Shown one piece after another: positions 12,801 through 27,200 of a stretch of 64,000 nucleotides of DNA. Every line of letters begins with the position of its first letter. Positions within the stretch are counted from its first letter, which is position 1. Under the pieces are notes generated by a model, which saw only the letters and a program-made list of their open reading frames with translations, ran no database searches and had not been told where the DNA came from. The stretch is taken from contig NC_133666.1 in NCBI RefSeq assembly GCF_037893015.1, positions 625,097,852-625,161,851 on the forward strand. The letters are read 5' to 3'. Made by a program: the position numbers and the translations under genes. The DNA comes from Macrotis lagotis. Taxonomy: Eukaryota > Chordata > Mammalia > Peramelemorphia > Peramelidae.

Positions 12801-15800
12801 TTGTCCTTGCAAAAAAAAAAAAAAAAAAAAGAGTAGCATAGCGGGGCGGCTAGGTGGTGTAGTGGATAAAGCACCAGCCTTGGAGTCAGGAGGACCTGGG
12901 TTCAAATCTGGCCTCAGACACTTAATAATTACCCAGCTGTGTGGCTTTGGGCAAGCCACTTAACCCCATTTGCCTTGCAAAAACTTAAAGAGTAGCATAG
13001 GTTAGGGACAGCTAGGTGGTGAAATGGATAGAGCATCAGCCTTGGAGTCAGGAGTACCTGAGTTCAAATCTGGCCTCACACAATAATTACCTAGCCGTGT
13101 GGCCTGGGCAAGCCACCTAACCCCATTGTCTTGAAAAAAAAAATCTAAAAATAAAGAGTAGCATAGGTTGGTACTAAGAGTACAGGATTTAGAGTTAAAA
13201 GAGTTAGAAGGTCTGGCTTGAAATCTTATTATTTCTCAGTCTCAACTGCATCCATAAAATGAGGGGATTAAACTTGAAGACAAATAAGGTCTCTTCCAGC
13301 TCTAAATCTATGATTCTATGATTCTCTTGAAAAGTAGTAGACTGCATGTACAGAATTTCAAATTCATTATTTGTCAGTTTATTTTGCTTAATTGCTCTTT
13401 GCTATAACAGTGACATGAAAACCAAAAATGTAGAGAAAAGATTTAACAATGTAAAATTATCACCAAAAATGAAAGAAAGCTTTTAAAATAAGCAAATCTA
13501 GAATCTCAGGCTTACTGTGAAGTTTTTAAGCAAATACTTAAGAACCAAGGTATAGTTGGAACTAGCTTTAAGAAAACAACTAAGCTAGCTTTTCATTAAA
13601 AGGTGAATCCAATTTGAAAAGAACAAAAATTTGACTTTTTTCTTTAGTTTTGTAAATTTTCAGGTTGGGATGGGGCGGGGGGGGAGACCAGCATTTATGA
13701 AGTACCTATTATGAGAATCTATTTGTACTAAGTTTTCTACAATTTTATCTCATCTAAACCTCACAACAACCCTGTGCTCTTATTATCATTCCCATTATAC
13801 AGTTGAGAAAACGCAGGCAGAGTAGAATCCCTCAGCTAATAAATGCCTGAGAGTGGATTTACACTGGGGTCTTCCTGCCTCCAGGCACAGCCTTCTGTCC
13901 ATCTGGCTCTAGGACATCCATGTAGCTGAGGCAGGGACAGCAACCCCTAACTTCTGCACACACTCAGCTCTGGTCATCTGAAGACCCTGATCAAGGGGGT
14001 TGACTCAGAGAGTTTGTAAATACCCAGTTTTAGAACTTGATGCTTTAGAAAAATGGTGCCAAGCACATCAAACCAACTCCCACTTTGACAGTACCTGTGG
14101 TGAAGCCAATCAAAGCTTTCTCGCCACCATCAAAACCAGTGATCCACCATGCATTTATGGGGCCAAGTTTTTTGGCTCTAACACCACCTAAGGAAAAAAC
14201 AAAGAATATACATTTAAGTCCTTTTTTTTGTCTTTTAACAAGAGGCAAAGAATATTTGAAGTTTGACTAATGAAACCACAAGTAAAATGTCTTGTGTTCT
14301 GAATGGTATCAACAACCACAATTAAAGTCTGAGATTCCTCACTGTTACAGCTTGGTGGCCCTAGGTCTTTCTAGTTCAAGTCAGGTAAATATAAGTTCTG
14401 CCAAGTTGGAATGATTTCTGGGACAGATTTCGTGGCGGAGTCACCAAAGGCCCTGTCTCACTATTTGGTGGATTCATCACCAAAAAAGGTGAATAACAGG
14501 TGAGAATTTAGAAACCACAGAAAATTCACAAAGACAATTTAATATATCTAGTGATTATAACTGTCAAAAAAAAGAATATTTATATCAGTGAATCAATGAT
14601 TCTTTTTTACTAATTCACATTTAATGTCAAATATGTCATTTCTAAGTGGTCAAATGACACCAAAAATTAGTCCCTCAGATTGTTATTATAAAGATTTTGG
14701 TAAAACCTTCAAATTCTAAGAATTTTCTAACACAACTAAAACGTCTAAATGAAAGGCCTAATGTCCAAATGAGTGTACAGCACTAATATAAAGAAAATGG
14801 AATAATATTAGTCAATTAGAATGGGTTCTTTCATAAAAACAGAAAAAGATCGTAGAATAAATTTTATTAAATGAAAGGTACAAAGCAAAAAACAAAACAA
14901 TCAGAAGAAAAATCCTATTTTTAGATACTTCAGGTAAAAATGTTTTCTTAAATATCCAAAAATTTACATAATTTTATTTTTTTAAAATCCATTTCCAAAA
15001 GTATAAGAACTCTTAAGAACAGATATAGGTATAAAAAACAAGTCACCAGAAAGCACCTGAAGACTTGCTCAAACTAATAATAAAAATACAAATTGGGAAT
15101 GAGCTACTATCCTTCAAGTTTTAAACTGGTCAAGATGGTAGGGCTATGACATTGCTGATGGGAGTTGTAAATTGGTACAATTTTTTAAAAAGCAATATGA
15201 CAACATGCAATAAGCTAATGAATTGTCCATATCCTTCAATGCACTGAACGCTTAGAGTACAGTCATTATCCCTTAAAACTGGATGTCTTTAAAAAAAGGA
15301 AAAGTTCTGTTGAAACAAAAATTCATGGCAGTTTTGAAAAGCCAAAAAAACTGAAGAACTCCTATATGTACAACGATTAGGGTATTACTGAAGAAATGCT
15401 ATATAGGAGGAGAATGTACTGGAATATTATGTCAAAGAAAAAGGACAAAAGCTAAAGAAAAGACATGAGGGGCAGCTAGGTGGCGCAGTGGATTGAGCAC
15501 TGGCCCTGGAGTCAGGAGGACCTGAATTCAAATCCAACCTCAGACACTTAATTGCCTAGCTGTGTGACCTTGGGCAAGTCACTTAACCCCAGTGCCTTAA
15601 TTAAAAAAAGTTTATAAGAAAAGACATGAAACTATGCAATGTGCTTTCCATTAGTAAAGAAGCTGACTACAGACACCAGCACAAAGAATAATCAAATTCA
15701 AATATACACAGATCATTCAGAAGAGGACTCAGAAGTAATGTAACTTTTATTAATAATCAAGAGTTAACATGCCCTTCAAACATTTTTCCGTGATTGAAGT

Positions 15801-18800
15801 TTATGGCATTACATATGATCTTTATTTAAATGTTGGTTGATGGTTATTCAATTAATAACAAAATCAAGGCTGTAAAATACTGTCTGTCCCAAATATGGTA
15901 CCCTAAAATATGTATTCTTACCATCCAGACATGGGTTGTCATCGTAGATTGGTTTTACTGTCCCACTGAAGTAGAGTTCTATATTCTTCTCAATTAGGCC
16001 TGTATCAAATGGGCACAGATGGCCCTTCTTATCATAAACACTAGTGAGGGAGGGAAAAAAGGACTTTTTTGTAACTATCCTACTACAAATTTAAACCAGA
16101 TACTGCAGTACTATGAAAGCCAACTCCTTTAATTTAAAGGGATTATATCTGAGTCCTGGGCTCAGTAAGCTCTTATAGCTATCATAACATGCACATACTT
16201 CCCCCAACCAAGGATAAGAAAACACAGCATCAAATGTATACAGAAAGTCCTCATTAACTTTGGACTTCTCTAAAGCAATGCTCATATATGATCATATTTG
16301 AAGCCTCCCTTGAATTCCCTCCTTCAAATAAGAGAATCATCTCTTTCTTTCAATTCTCACTGAATTTTTTTATTTCTTATAACAACATACTTTTTTTTTT
16401 AAGTTTTTTGCAAGGCAAATGGGGTTAATTGGCATGCCCAAGGCCACACAGCTAAGTAATTATTAGCTGAGGCTGGATTTGAATCCAGGTACTCCTGACT
16501 CCAGGGCCAGCGCTCTATCTACTGCACCACCTAGCTGCCCCAACAACATACATCTTATAAGGAAGTAACATGCCAGAGCAAAAAACCCAAGATTCGATCC
16601 CAGCTCTATTTACTATCTGTGTGATAAACCTAGGCGAGTTTCCAAATTCTCAAGTTTCAGTTTCTTCACCTAAAATTGAGGTACATTATGTACACACTGA
16701 TATTTTTCTACCTCACAAGATTGTCATGATAATCCAAAGAGAAGGTATAAAAAGCACCCTATAACTATGGAATGCTATCTATGGCAAACTGATATATGCA
16801 TAAATGATCTCCCCTATTGGATGTCCCTGAGAGTGGGCACTATTTTTTATTATTTCCTATAGTCCAACCCTTCAAATATTTGTCAAATGAAGAATTCCTA
16901 TCATTGTCAAAGGGAAGGCAACCTCCAAAATGTGGAGATGGATTCAATTCAGAAACAATCCAAGGTAGGCTTCCAAGACAAGGACTAAAGAGGATTCTCC
17001 CATAACTACAGTTAACAGACATATTCTAAAAGTGCCACAACATAGAAGTATCTTCCATGAAAAGCTATTGGGGTAGACATGGGGATAAACTAGTTCTCCT
17101 CCTTCAATTTTTCCCCTATCTTTCTTTTCCTTTTGATCTCAAACCTTTATTAAGGCATAACTTAGAATTCTATTACAGTTCTTACTTGTATTTACTAAAG
17201 AGTTTCAGTGAATAGTATATAAAAAATACAAAGCAAATAAAATGTATTTCTCTAAGCAAAAAAATAAATTTTGAGGCCCTCAATGGATTTTTCTCCTGTG
17301 GTTACTTACAGGAAAAAAAGTTTCTCACCTCAGAGTCAAATATTTTCCCTTAACTGAATCTGTCACAATGATTAACACAAGAATCACAGTCCCAATTTCA
17401 TCTCTCCAACACTCATGTTACCTGAAGGATGTTACTCTATGCTGTGGGAGATCATCATAACTTTCAAAACCATCTTCGTTGGCATCAAAAATGGATAATC
17501 GTTCATCTGTTAACATCTCTGGCTCATCCAACTAAGAGACATTTAAGAATTATGCAAAATAATTATACATAATAAATTCATTTCAATTTATTTTTATGTT
17601 ATTTTAGCTTACCATACATTTTCCTAACTACTTAAAATTCTCTCATTTGTTCTTTCTTTTTTTAAAATCTTAAACAGGGTGGTAATATAAAAAAACTAAT
17701 TAATAATAACTATTAAACCATCCACATCCTAAGTTCCTTTCTATATTTCAATTACTTCATTCCAAGAAATCTGTTAAGTTATTCAATCATCCCTCAACTT
17801 AGTCCTACTTCTGTGCATATACAGAAAATTTTCCCCATGCCTAAAATGTATTTCAATTCTTTCTTATTACATGTCTTACAAGGCTCATCAAGCTCTTCCT
17901 CAATGTAGTGGTCTCTGATCCACAGCCCACCCTACCCCATCCCTGGTTACTAATGTTCCTCAATTTACCTTCCTATCGCTCATCACCAAACAGAACAAAA
18001 ACTCATTCAGGGCAGGAACTGGCTTTACCAGACTTTTTGTTTTTAATATCCCTTATGCCCAGTATGGTATCTTACATAGAAGTCATTAATAATTGTTAGA
18101 TTGGAAAGGGGGAAAAAAAACTTACTGCACCATCAGGATCTCCTTGAAAAAATTTTAGATCAGGGTCATCCAGGTACTGCCTGCAATCCATACACTTGGG
18201 AGGGGTGGACTGCAGGGATCACATAAGTAGCATTTAGAAATAGTTAACAGTTCCCAATTTCTAGCAATTATATTAGAAACTGACATATATACTTTTTTTG
18301 AGACAACAGAGATAAATCCTGATTTAGGTAGCTACAGTCATATTTTAAGTTTACCAATAAATGTTTCCAACAATTTGGTAATAAATTATTTTTGAAGGAA
18401 GATAAATCACATCTCAATTTAGATTAAGTTCAGATTTTCTTAAATGAGGCAACTCCTAAAAAACACAAAACTAGATCTTTCTGAAACTAAACTTATCCCA
18501 CAAATCCATCCCCTAAACACTGGCCATTTAACTGTAGTTTCAAAAATAGTGCTATATAAATTCTTTTTTTTTGTTGTTGATGTTGTTTTTATTTTTTGCA
18601 AGACAATGAGGTAAAGTGGCTTGCTCAAAGTCACAAAAGTACTAAGTATCCAGTGTCTGAAGCCAGATTTGAATTAAGATCTTTTTGACTCCAGGGCCAG
18701 TGCTCTACCCACTGTACCCCTAGTTGTCCCAAAATCAATTCTTGAAAAAAGTGCTTGAAGTTTAGTCCAATGGTCCAATATTATTAGCTGGAAGAGAAAC

Positions 18801-21183
18801 TCTTTCTACCAGTTTGAATAGTGATAATTTAAAGCTGAAAAATTATGAATTATCTAATCCAACCCCTCAGTTTATATTAGAGAAAAGGGATCCCCAAAAA
18901 AGGCTAAAAGACTTGTCCAGAGTTATCTATTATTAGTTTATCTACTGAACAAATTTAGACTTTTAGTTCTATCATACTGGGTTGTATATACAAGAATAAT
19001 GCATTTACTAAATACACTAGTATCTCCAATTCACAGACAACTTACCTTTACAGGTAGAACAGCTTTGCTTTGAACTACTTCTTTTATTTCAGATCTGAAT
19101 AAAAGGCACAAGATAAGCAATGAAAATTCAACACTAAGACTCAACTTCTGCTAAATAACTTCTCAGTAACTCCTCATTCCATCTCTCCTCCCAAATTCTA
19201 TGTAAGCCTAGGAAAGCTTCTACTTCTGTCTTCAATAAAGAATGCTCTAGTTCCAAATCTAAAATCCGGAGACTAAAAAAAGTAAACAGTAACCAGTAGT
19301 AGAAATATAGCTAATCTATCAAAATTTAAATCTCATAATCTGATGCCTTGGTGTGGTGTGGGGCACACAGGCTAGTGATCTAAGATATTAGATGGAGTTG
19401 TGAACTGGTCTAGTCATTCTTGAAAGCAATTTGTAACTGTACCTAAAAAAGTAACTGCATACCCTTTGACCCAGTAATGGCAATATATGTGTGTATGCAA
19501 TATAGTGCATGTGTGTATAAACACACACATGTATATACACATACATATATGTGTATATATATCTCAAGGATATAAGATATAAAGAAGAAAAAAGAAACAA
19601 ATCTCTACATACAAAAACAAATATAGCTGTTCTTTTTATAATGAGGAACTAGAACCTGAGGGGATTCTCATCAATCAGGGAAAGGTTAAAACAAACTATG
19701 GTATATGAATATGATGTACTACTGTGCTATAAGTAATGATGAATGGGAGTTTTAGAAAAATATGGAAAGACCCATATGAACTGGTGCAAAGTAACGTGCA
19801 GAATCAGGAAAAGTATTTTATACAATAACAACATATTATAAAGACTCTTGTTCTTGAGTAATACAGTTCATAAACTTTTTTTGTAATTTAATTTTTTATT
19901 CAGTTTTAAATTTTTTCCTTTTCCTCTGTCACTCCCCTAATCATCAAGAAGTACAAGAAGAAAAAAAGCAGAAATGTTAAAAATATTTAGTCAAGCAAAG
20001 CAATTCCTGTATAATCCTTGTGTTTTTTTAAAAAAGAAAGAAAATATGCTCTGAGTGTATTCTTGAGTCAATTAGCTGGAAATGCATAACTTGTTTCATT
20101 ATGAGTTCTTTGAAATTGTGGTTCCTAAATCTTTCAAAATTATTTATTTGTCTTTATAATAAAATAAAGCCTCTAAAGAGGCTTCCAACCAAGCCCAGGT
20201 ATCACTATATCTGAGGACCAACATGGCTAAGCTAAAGTTTGGTCCAATGGTCCAATCTTAAACAGGGTGGTGAGTAATCAATAACTATTAAATCATCCAC
20301 ATCCTAGTTCCTTTCTATATTTCAATTACTTTACTCCAAGAAATCTGTTAATTTATTCAATCATCTTGAACTTAGTTAGTCCTACTTCTGTGCAAATACA
20401 GAAAACTTTCCCCATTCCTAGTGAGGAGGTAATAATTGACAAACTCTTTGGGCATAGCAATTTATGAACAAAGGAAAGATTATCATCTGTATAAACAGGG
20501 GTACCTACGCTTAAGAAATTAAAGATCTTTCCCAAAGTATCACAGTGCAACTCCCCTGCTTACTAACAAAGAAAACAGGTTCAAAGAAGACAAGAGACTT
20601 GTCCATGTTCCAACAGAGAAAAAAAGCATAAGTGAATCCCAGGCCTACATCTCATTACACTGAACCTCACTGCTTGGGTCAGTAATAAATACTAGTTCCA
20701 AAAGGATACTATTTATTTTTATAAAACTAATTTTATAAAAATTATTCCCAAGAATATAAGAGATAAGAATCCAACCCAATAAAATGAGAAGTCCACTTTC
20801 TAATTTCTTCAGTAAGGTCTCAGAGTATCTCAATTGATCTGACTGCTGACTAGCTCTGGCCTCCTACTAGAAATCCCCTGATATCTTTTCCTTGCTCCCC
20901 AGAATAAAATAATTGTAAATAACACAAGATCAGTAAAACCAAAAATACACGTTTCTTACCCTTCTTTGACTTCAAATTTCATTTTCTTTTCCCCTTGTTC
21001 CTAAAATGGATAATTAAAAATGAAAAGATAAAAAACTTCATTAAAAGATTATGCTAAGAAAGGTACCAGAGCCAATTGACTGATGCCTGCTACTTTACTA
21101 GAGGATATGGGAAATGTAAAGACAACATGATACTCCTGACCTCAAGTAGTTTACAATATAGTTGGTGTGAATAGTGTGTGTGT

Positions 21184-21217
<34 letters not shown>

Positions 21218-24200
21218 TCATCAAACTATGTATGCATATATGCAATCCACATAAATGTACATATTCATATACATTTATTTATTTCCTATATAAAAAGTGG
21301 TAGACTTTATGTTACTAACTAGAAATACTACTGGAATTATAAAGAAAAAAATGAGAGTAACCTGGAATATTTAGGGAATCACTTTTATAAGGAATCTCCA
21401 CTCAGTAATAAAAATATTCCTAAAGGACAGTTATTTGTCAAGGCATACAGCCTTTCTACTTTGATTAGAAACCACTCTAAAGTTGTCTATCAAAGTGAAA
21501 ATCATTTTTAAAAGGATACACAATATGGCCCTACATAGACAAAGATTATAAAATAACTTTCATATAGTTATTAATAAGCCAGCATTTCTATAAGTGATAG
21601 CTAATGAGTCAGTATAAGATTCACTTGTAAAATGGTATAGAAGAATTATTATGAAAAATAAATCAAGGCTAGCTGGAAAAGCTAAGTCTCCCTTCAAAAT
21701 CAGGCTTAGCTTGAAATAGCTACCTTTATAACTTTAAGAGCATAGGCACTTATGTGAAAATAAAGAACTTCATAGGAAGACTAGATTATATTTATATGCT
21801 TATTTTACAAATTATTTTCTTACGTAATATAAAGAAGTAGGAGAACTCCCATTTTACATATGAGAAAATAGGTTCAAAGTGAAACCCTACTAGTCATACA
21901 TCTAAATTAACAGTACAGTCCTGTCTAGAATTCACATCTATCAGTCCAGTATTCTTTATACTATATTACCTTTAAAGACTTCTCACCTACTTCTAATCTC
22001 AAACCCCCCAATGAATAGCTTCAGGTCACTCCTATGGCTAAAATCTTTATTTGACCCTGCCATTTTCTTAACATATTATCAATCTTTAATTTTCCTCTCA
22101 GTCATATTGTACAGAAAATCTATTTATAATGGCTGTCTTTACCTCCTCATTGTCCACTCACATTTCAACTCTTCAGAAGCTGGCTTCAACCCTGTAATTC
22201 AATTAATCTATAATTCCCAAATCAAAATGCTAAATCCAATAGGTTTCCTGGCCTTCTTGACCCCCTCTCTACAGCTTTTTACACTGCTAATTACCTCCTT
22301 ACCAGATGCTCTCTCCTCACTTAAGTCTCAATGACAAGGTTCTATCTATATATTCTCTTGCTTACTTAAACTGACCAAAGTTGCTCAGGTTCCTTTGCAG
22401 CATTTTCCTATTTTATCCTTTTAAGTGATTATGACTCAAGGCTCTCTTTTGGGTCTTCTCTTCCCTCTCTATACTCTCTTCCCTTGGTAATCTTATCATT
22501 TCATATGGTCAATTATTAGCTCTATACAGATATCTAGCTCTTATCCTTCTCCTAAGTGATAGACCAAGATATTCCATAGTCACCTCAAACGAAACATTTT
22601 TCCTAATTTTTCTGTGTCAAAAGAACTAATGAACTTTTCATTTGCCTACATCTGCAACTTGGGAGTCATACTAAACCCTGCACTCTCCCTCACCATCCAT
22701 TATCTAAGTTTTCAAATCTTACTATTTCTACAACATCACTCAGCCTTCCTCAGCCCACCCAAATCAAATAACTTTCACTCTCATCTAGCCTGTTGCAAAA
22801 ATTTCCTAACTGGTATTCCTGTCTCCAGTTTCAATCTCCTGCAATCTATTATGTACATGGCTGTTGAACTGATACTCTAAAAATATATAAATGAGCATGT
22901 CATTCTTTTGCAAGAAACTTTAATGGTTCCCTATTGACTCTAAGATTATATAAAAACTCTATCTGGTATTTAAAGTCATTCTTAAGCTGGACCCACTATA
23001 TCTTCCTGGGAAACTGTTCGTCCATCATTCTCAAAAAGAATCAGATTACACCTTACTTCATGTATTTGACACTCCAAAGTTTTTCCATAGGTATTATTCT
23101 GTCTCTCAAGTCTATGCCTTGACATAGGCTTGTCTACATGTATAGAATGCTCTCCCTCCTCATCTTTACATCTTGGAATTTCCTAACTCCCTTTATGACT
23201 AGCTCAAGTAAGCTTTTCCTGATTCTCCAATGCTTTCCACCTCCCATTCCCCTAAACTTATTTCTGTGTGTTCATGTAACATAGATATCTCACATACAGT
23301 TAGGTATCTACAATACAAATAGGTTATATCTGACCCACAGTTTTCTACTCCAGCTAGGTGATATAGTGGATAAAGTGATAAAGCAACGTTCTTGGGAATC
23401 AGGATGAGATTGGAATCCAGCCTCATGCACTTATTAGCTTGGACAAATCACTTAACCCTGATTGTCTTGCATCCAGGGCCATCATCAGTCCTGATTCATA
23501 TATGACCACTGGACCCAGGTGGCTACAGAGGAGAAAGTGAGACTGATTATCTAGCATAGCGCCCCCCCCATCCAATTCATGTGCTTGTCGTGGTATCACC
23601 TCCCTGATGTCATGGTCTTCTTTGAGAATGAAGGACAAGGGGCTGCTAGGTGGCACAGTGGATAGAGCACCAGCCCTGGAGTCAGGAGTACCTGAGTTCA
23701 AATCCAGCCTCAGACACTTAATAATGACCTAGCTGTGTGGCCTTGGGCAAGTCACTTAACCCCATTTGCCTTGCAAAAAAACTTAAAAAAAAATAATAGA
23801 GAATGAAGGACAAAACATTCCTACTCCAGTATAATGTCAGCTCAAGGGAAAGAACTGCTTCATTCACGGATTTGCAATCCCAGATAGTAGATACTACACA
23901 AATACTTGCTGAGTTGAATTAACAGAACCAACAGCAAAATTTAAAAGCTATGCCTAGGTGGAGTAGTGGATAAAGCACCAGCCCTGGAGTCAGGAGTACC
24001 TGGGTTCAAATCCGGTCTCACTTAATAATTACTTAGCTGTGTGGCCTTGGGCAAGCTACTTAACCCCGTTTGCCTTGCAAAAACCTAAAAAAAAAAAAGC
24101 TATGCCTTGATAATGTGGGTATTTCTTACCCCTCCCTCAGTCAAAGAATATTATACTTCCAACATGAAGTATTATCTTAGTTTCAAAACCCTACCCAAGG

Positions 24201-27200
24201 AAGAGAGGATCTTAAGAAGCTGCCAATTTGGGGGGTAGGTAATTCCAAGTAGAACCATATATCTCATGGTCCCAAAAGGGCCATGCATACAAAACAGAAA
24301 GCTGTAATTGGTAAACTTCAAAATTCTTCAAGTTACCTTTTCATCAAGATCTTCTTCCTTCTCTATATTCATTTCTTGCTTTATTTCTCCAGTTGCCCCT
24401 TCTGACTTCCGTTTACTGGATCTGTCATTCAAAATGCAACAATTTGAAAAGGAGGCCAACTTTTCATATCTTCATTAATATGATACTGCTCCCATAACTC
24501 AAGAGAACAGCAACTACAGATTTTACACTTACCTTGTGTACAAAAAGGTCCACATAATTTTATGTCACAGTTAAAATCCCAATCTGTTTGCACGTAATCT
24601 TATAAATTGTCACTATCTTCATCCCCAAAAAATGATTTTATAAAGGTGTTTTTAACAGCACTATTTTTCCACTCACATAATGAGATCTCCAAAAGATATT
24701 AACAAACTCATAGGTAACATTTAAATATGGTCTTCAGAAATAGATTTTCAATTTGCTATGTAGATTATTGACCAGGGAAAGGCCCCCTACAAAGGGAGAA
24801 CTGGGTGCCTCATAGGTTACCAAAATAAATGAAATCCTCCAAATCCCTTCCACCAATAGTCTAACCAAAAGAATATTTAAATCACTATTAGTAAAGAAAA
24901 GTTGCCTAATTAAGGCACAGGCCATACTGACCCTTTTGAAAACAGAGATACAATAGTAGGTTGCTTGCCAGAGCTTCTCGTAACCCTTGAGCTAGCTGAA
25001 GATTCTGTTTAAAAAGAAAAAGAAACTCAAGGTAAACCCTCATTATATAAATGAAAACAGCACCTGGTCATAAGTACAATTTTAAAAAACCTAAAGGACA
25101 GAAGTTTAGTACTTCATCAACATGATCAAACCATAAGAGAAAAGAGAATGGAATGAACAACATTCCATGAGATATAGGAGACATCCTATTTTTCATCCAT
25201 TCAGTTAACCATACCTAGCCTATGATTCCTATAGAAGGAAATATCATAATACAACTCATTGGTCTATTTTATGTTCTAAACTGGGATGAAATTGCATAAC
25301 ATTATCTAACACTTTAGCAATAAAACTTAAGTGAAAAGTTGTAGGCAGACAGTGACAAAGATGGCATTTGGGAGTTTAAGAGAACAAGCAGTAGGTTCAG
25401 AAATACATAGATTTAAAGGTTTTGAACCTATTTCTTTTATTCTCTGTGGTCTAATTAACTCATACTCAGTTATGAGTAAATTTGTGTTTACTATTTTTAT
25501 TCAAGAAGTCTTGAGTGTTCTATCCTAAGATCTGTTTTATACTCAACTGGAGCGAAAAGGATCCAAAGATAGCACTACCCATGGGCACACTCTCACATTT
25601 GGTTAGAAACTAGAGAGTCCCTCTGCTTCAACACCAATGTAACATTAAAAATTGCTATAAGTAGCATATATATGCCAAAGTTTAAATGTGATTACTTTTA
25701 GCCTCGCCATCTGATTTACTTCTTCTAGGTTTTCTGGTTTTCGACAGAGATGTTGATGATCCAGTTGCTTCCTCCATCTCTACTGCACTATCTTCTTCAA
25801 TACTTTTCTCAAGATCGTCGTCACTGGTGTAAGTACCGTTTTCTAAACAACCATTCACTTTTGGACTGAGAGTATGGTCTCCGTTCTCCAAAGATTCTTT
25901 ATTTAACAGGAATTTTACTTTTGCCAAGTATCCCTCCTAGAGCAGGACAGAAACAATTTAAAAATAATTAGTATGTGAAAGCCTATAATAAAGCCCAGGT
26001 ACTTTCCATTTTCTCTATCACCTTATTTAATAATATAAAGAAATATCAAGCAAAGGATTGTGGAAAAGATTCATTTCATCTCCCTGCTTCCTTCACAAGT
26101 ACCCAAATACATAAGGGAAGGAAACAGGAATATTAAAAGTGGAACACTAAGACTTACTTCAGAAAGCTCTTCTTTGTGCAATTTGATCTCCAAATCAAAT
26201 AACTGATGCTGTACCTCTGCTTGCAGAAATTCATGCAGTAGACTTAATTTTTTCTTAATAAACTCCTGGAGAAAAGAGTGATGATTTAGAGATTCAAGAA
26301 CTTTCCAGGCAGTTGAATTGCAAAAATGTAGATGAATGACACTGGTAGCACACACAATTTAAACAAACAAGGCACTCAATAGCAAAGGAAAAAAATAAAG
26401 ACCCACAAGAAAGAATCATTCTAAGACATATTTCAGTGTGATCACTAACCACACCTATTATGAAAAGGACCTTAGGACATAGCCTCTCATTTGAATTATA
26501 GGGGAGCAAAAAAGATCAAGGATATAGAAGATGAAAATCCCATTTCTATGAATGAAGTCAAGTTAAATGGTTTCATTTCCTTTTTTTCCTTCACCTTCCT
26601 TTCTTTTAAAGAAATCTTAAGATATCAGTTAATTGCAGCTTTTGAAATTGTTTAAGATAGCAATTTTCAATTCAACTATTCTAAATGAGGATTAGTTGAA
26701 TACATGTTAGTTTTAATAGCAGCATAGGTTCTGGTAAGATATTTGGAAATCTATTCTTTTTGAAATATGTCTTCTTCTAGGATTAGGCTTTGATGATGAC
26801 AAGGATATCCAGATCAGATTTCCCTGGATGGAAATTCCTTCCACCAATGCAAAGTGACAACCTTCTGAAACATTTTATCTTAGATAGTTGGAGCAATTAT
26901 ACAGCTACTATATATTAGAGGTAGAACTTGAACTCATCACTTTCTTACACCAAAGTCAGCCCTCTATCCACTAAAACCACATTATTTTAACAATATTTTA
27001 ACAAAAAAAAAAATTCAAGGGGCAGCTAGGTGGCACAGTGGATAGAATACAGACCCTGGAGTCAGGAGTAGCTGAGTTCAAATCCAGCCTCAGATACTTA
27101 ATAATTACCTAACTGTGTGACCTTGGGCAGGTCCCTTAACCCCATTGCCTTGCAAAAAAAAAATTCAAAATGATATTTCTCAATAAAAACTATCTTGGAT

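Noticed and set aside
12671-13153. tRNA genes
   Set aside because: The tRNA-like promoter boxes belong to SINE heads; no cloverleaf tRNA was recognised.
22011-22880. 107- and 88-codon frames in DNMT1 intron 6
   Set aside because: At least the second is L2 ORF2 remnant (CNLGVIL motif); the first adjoins the same old LINE and matches no gene.
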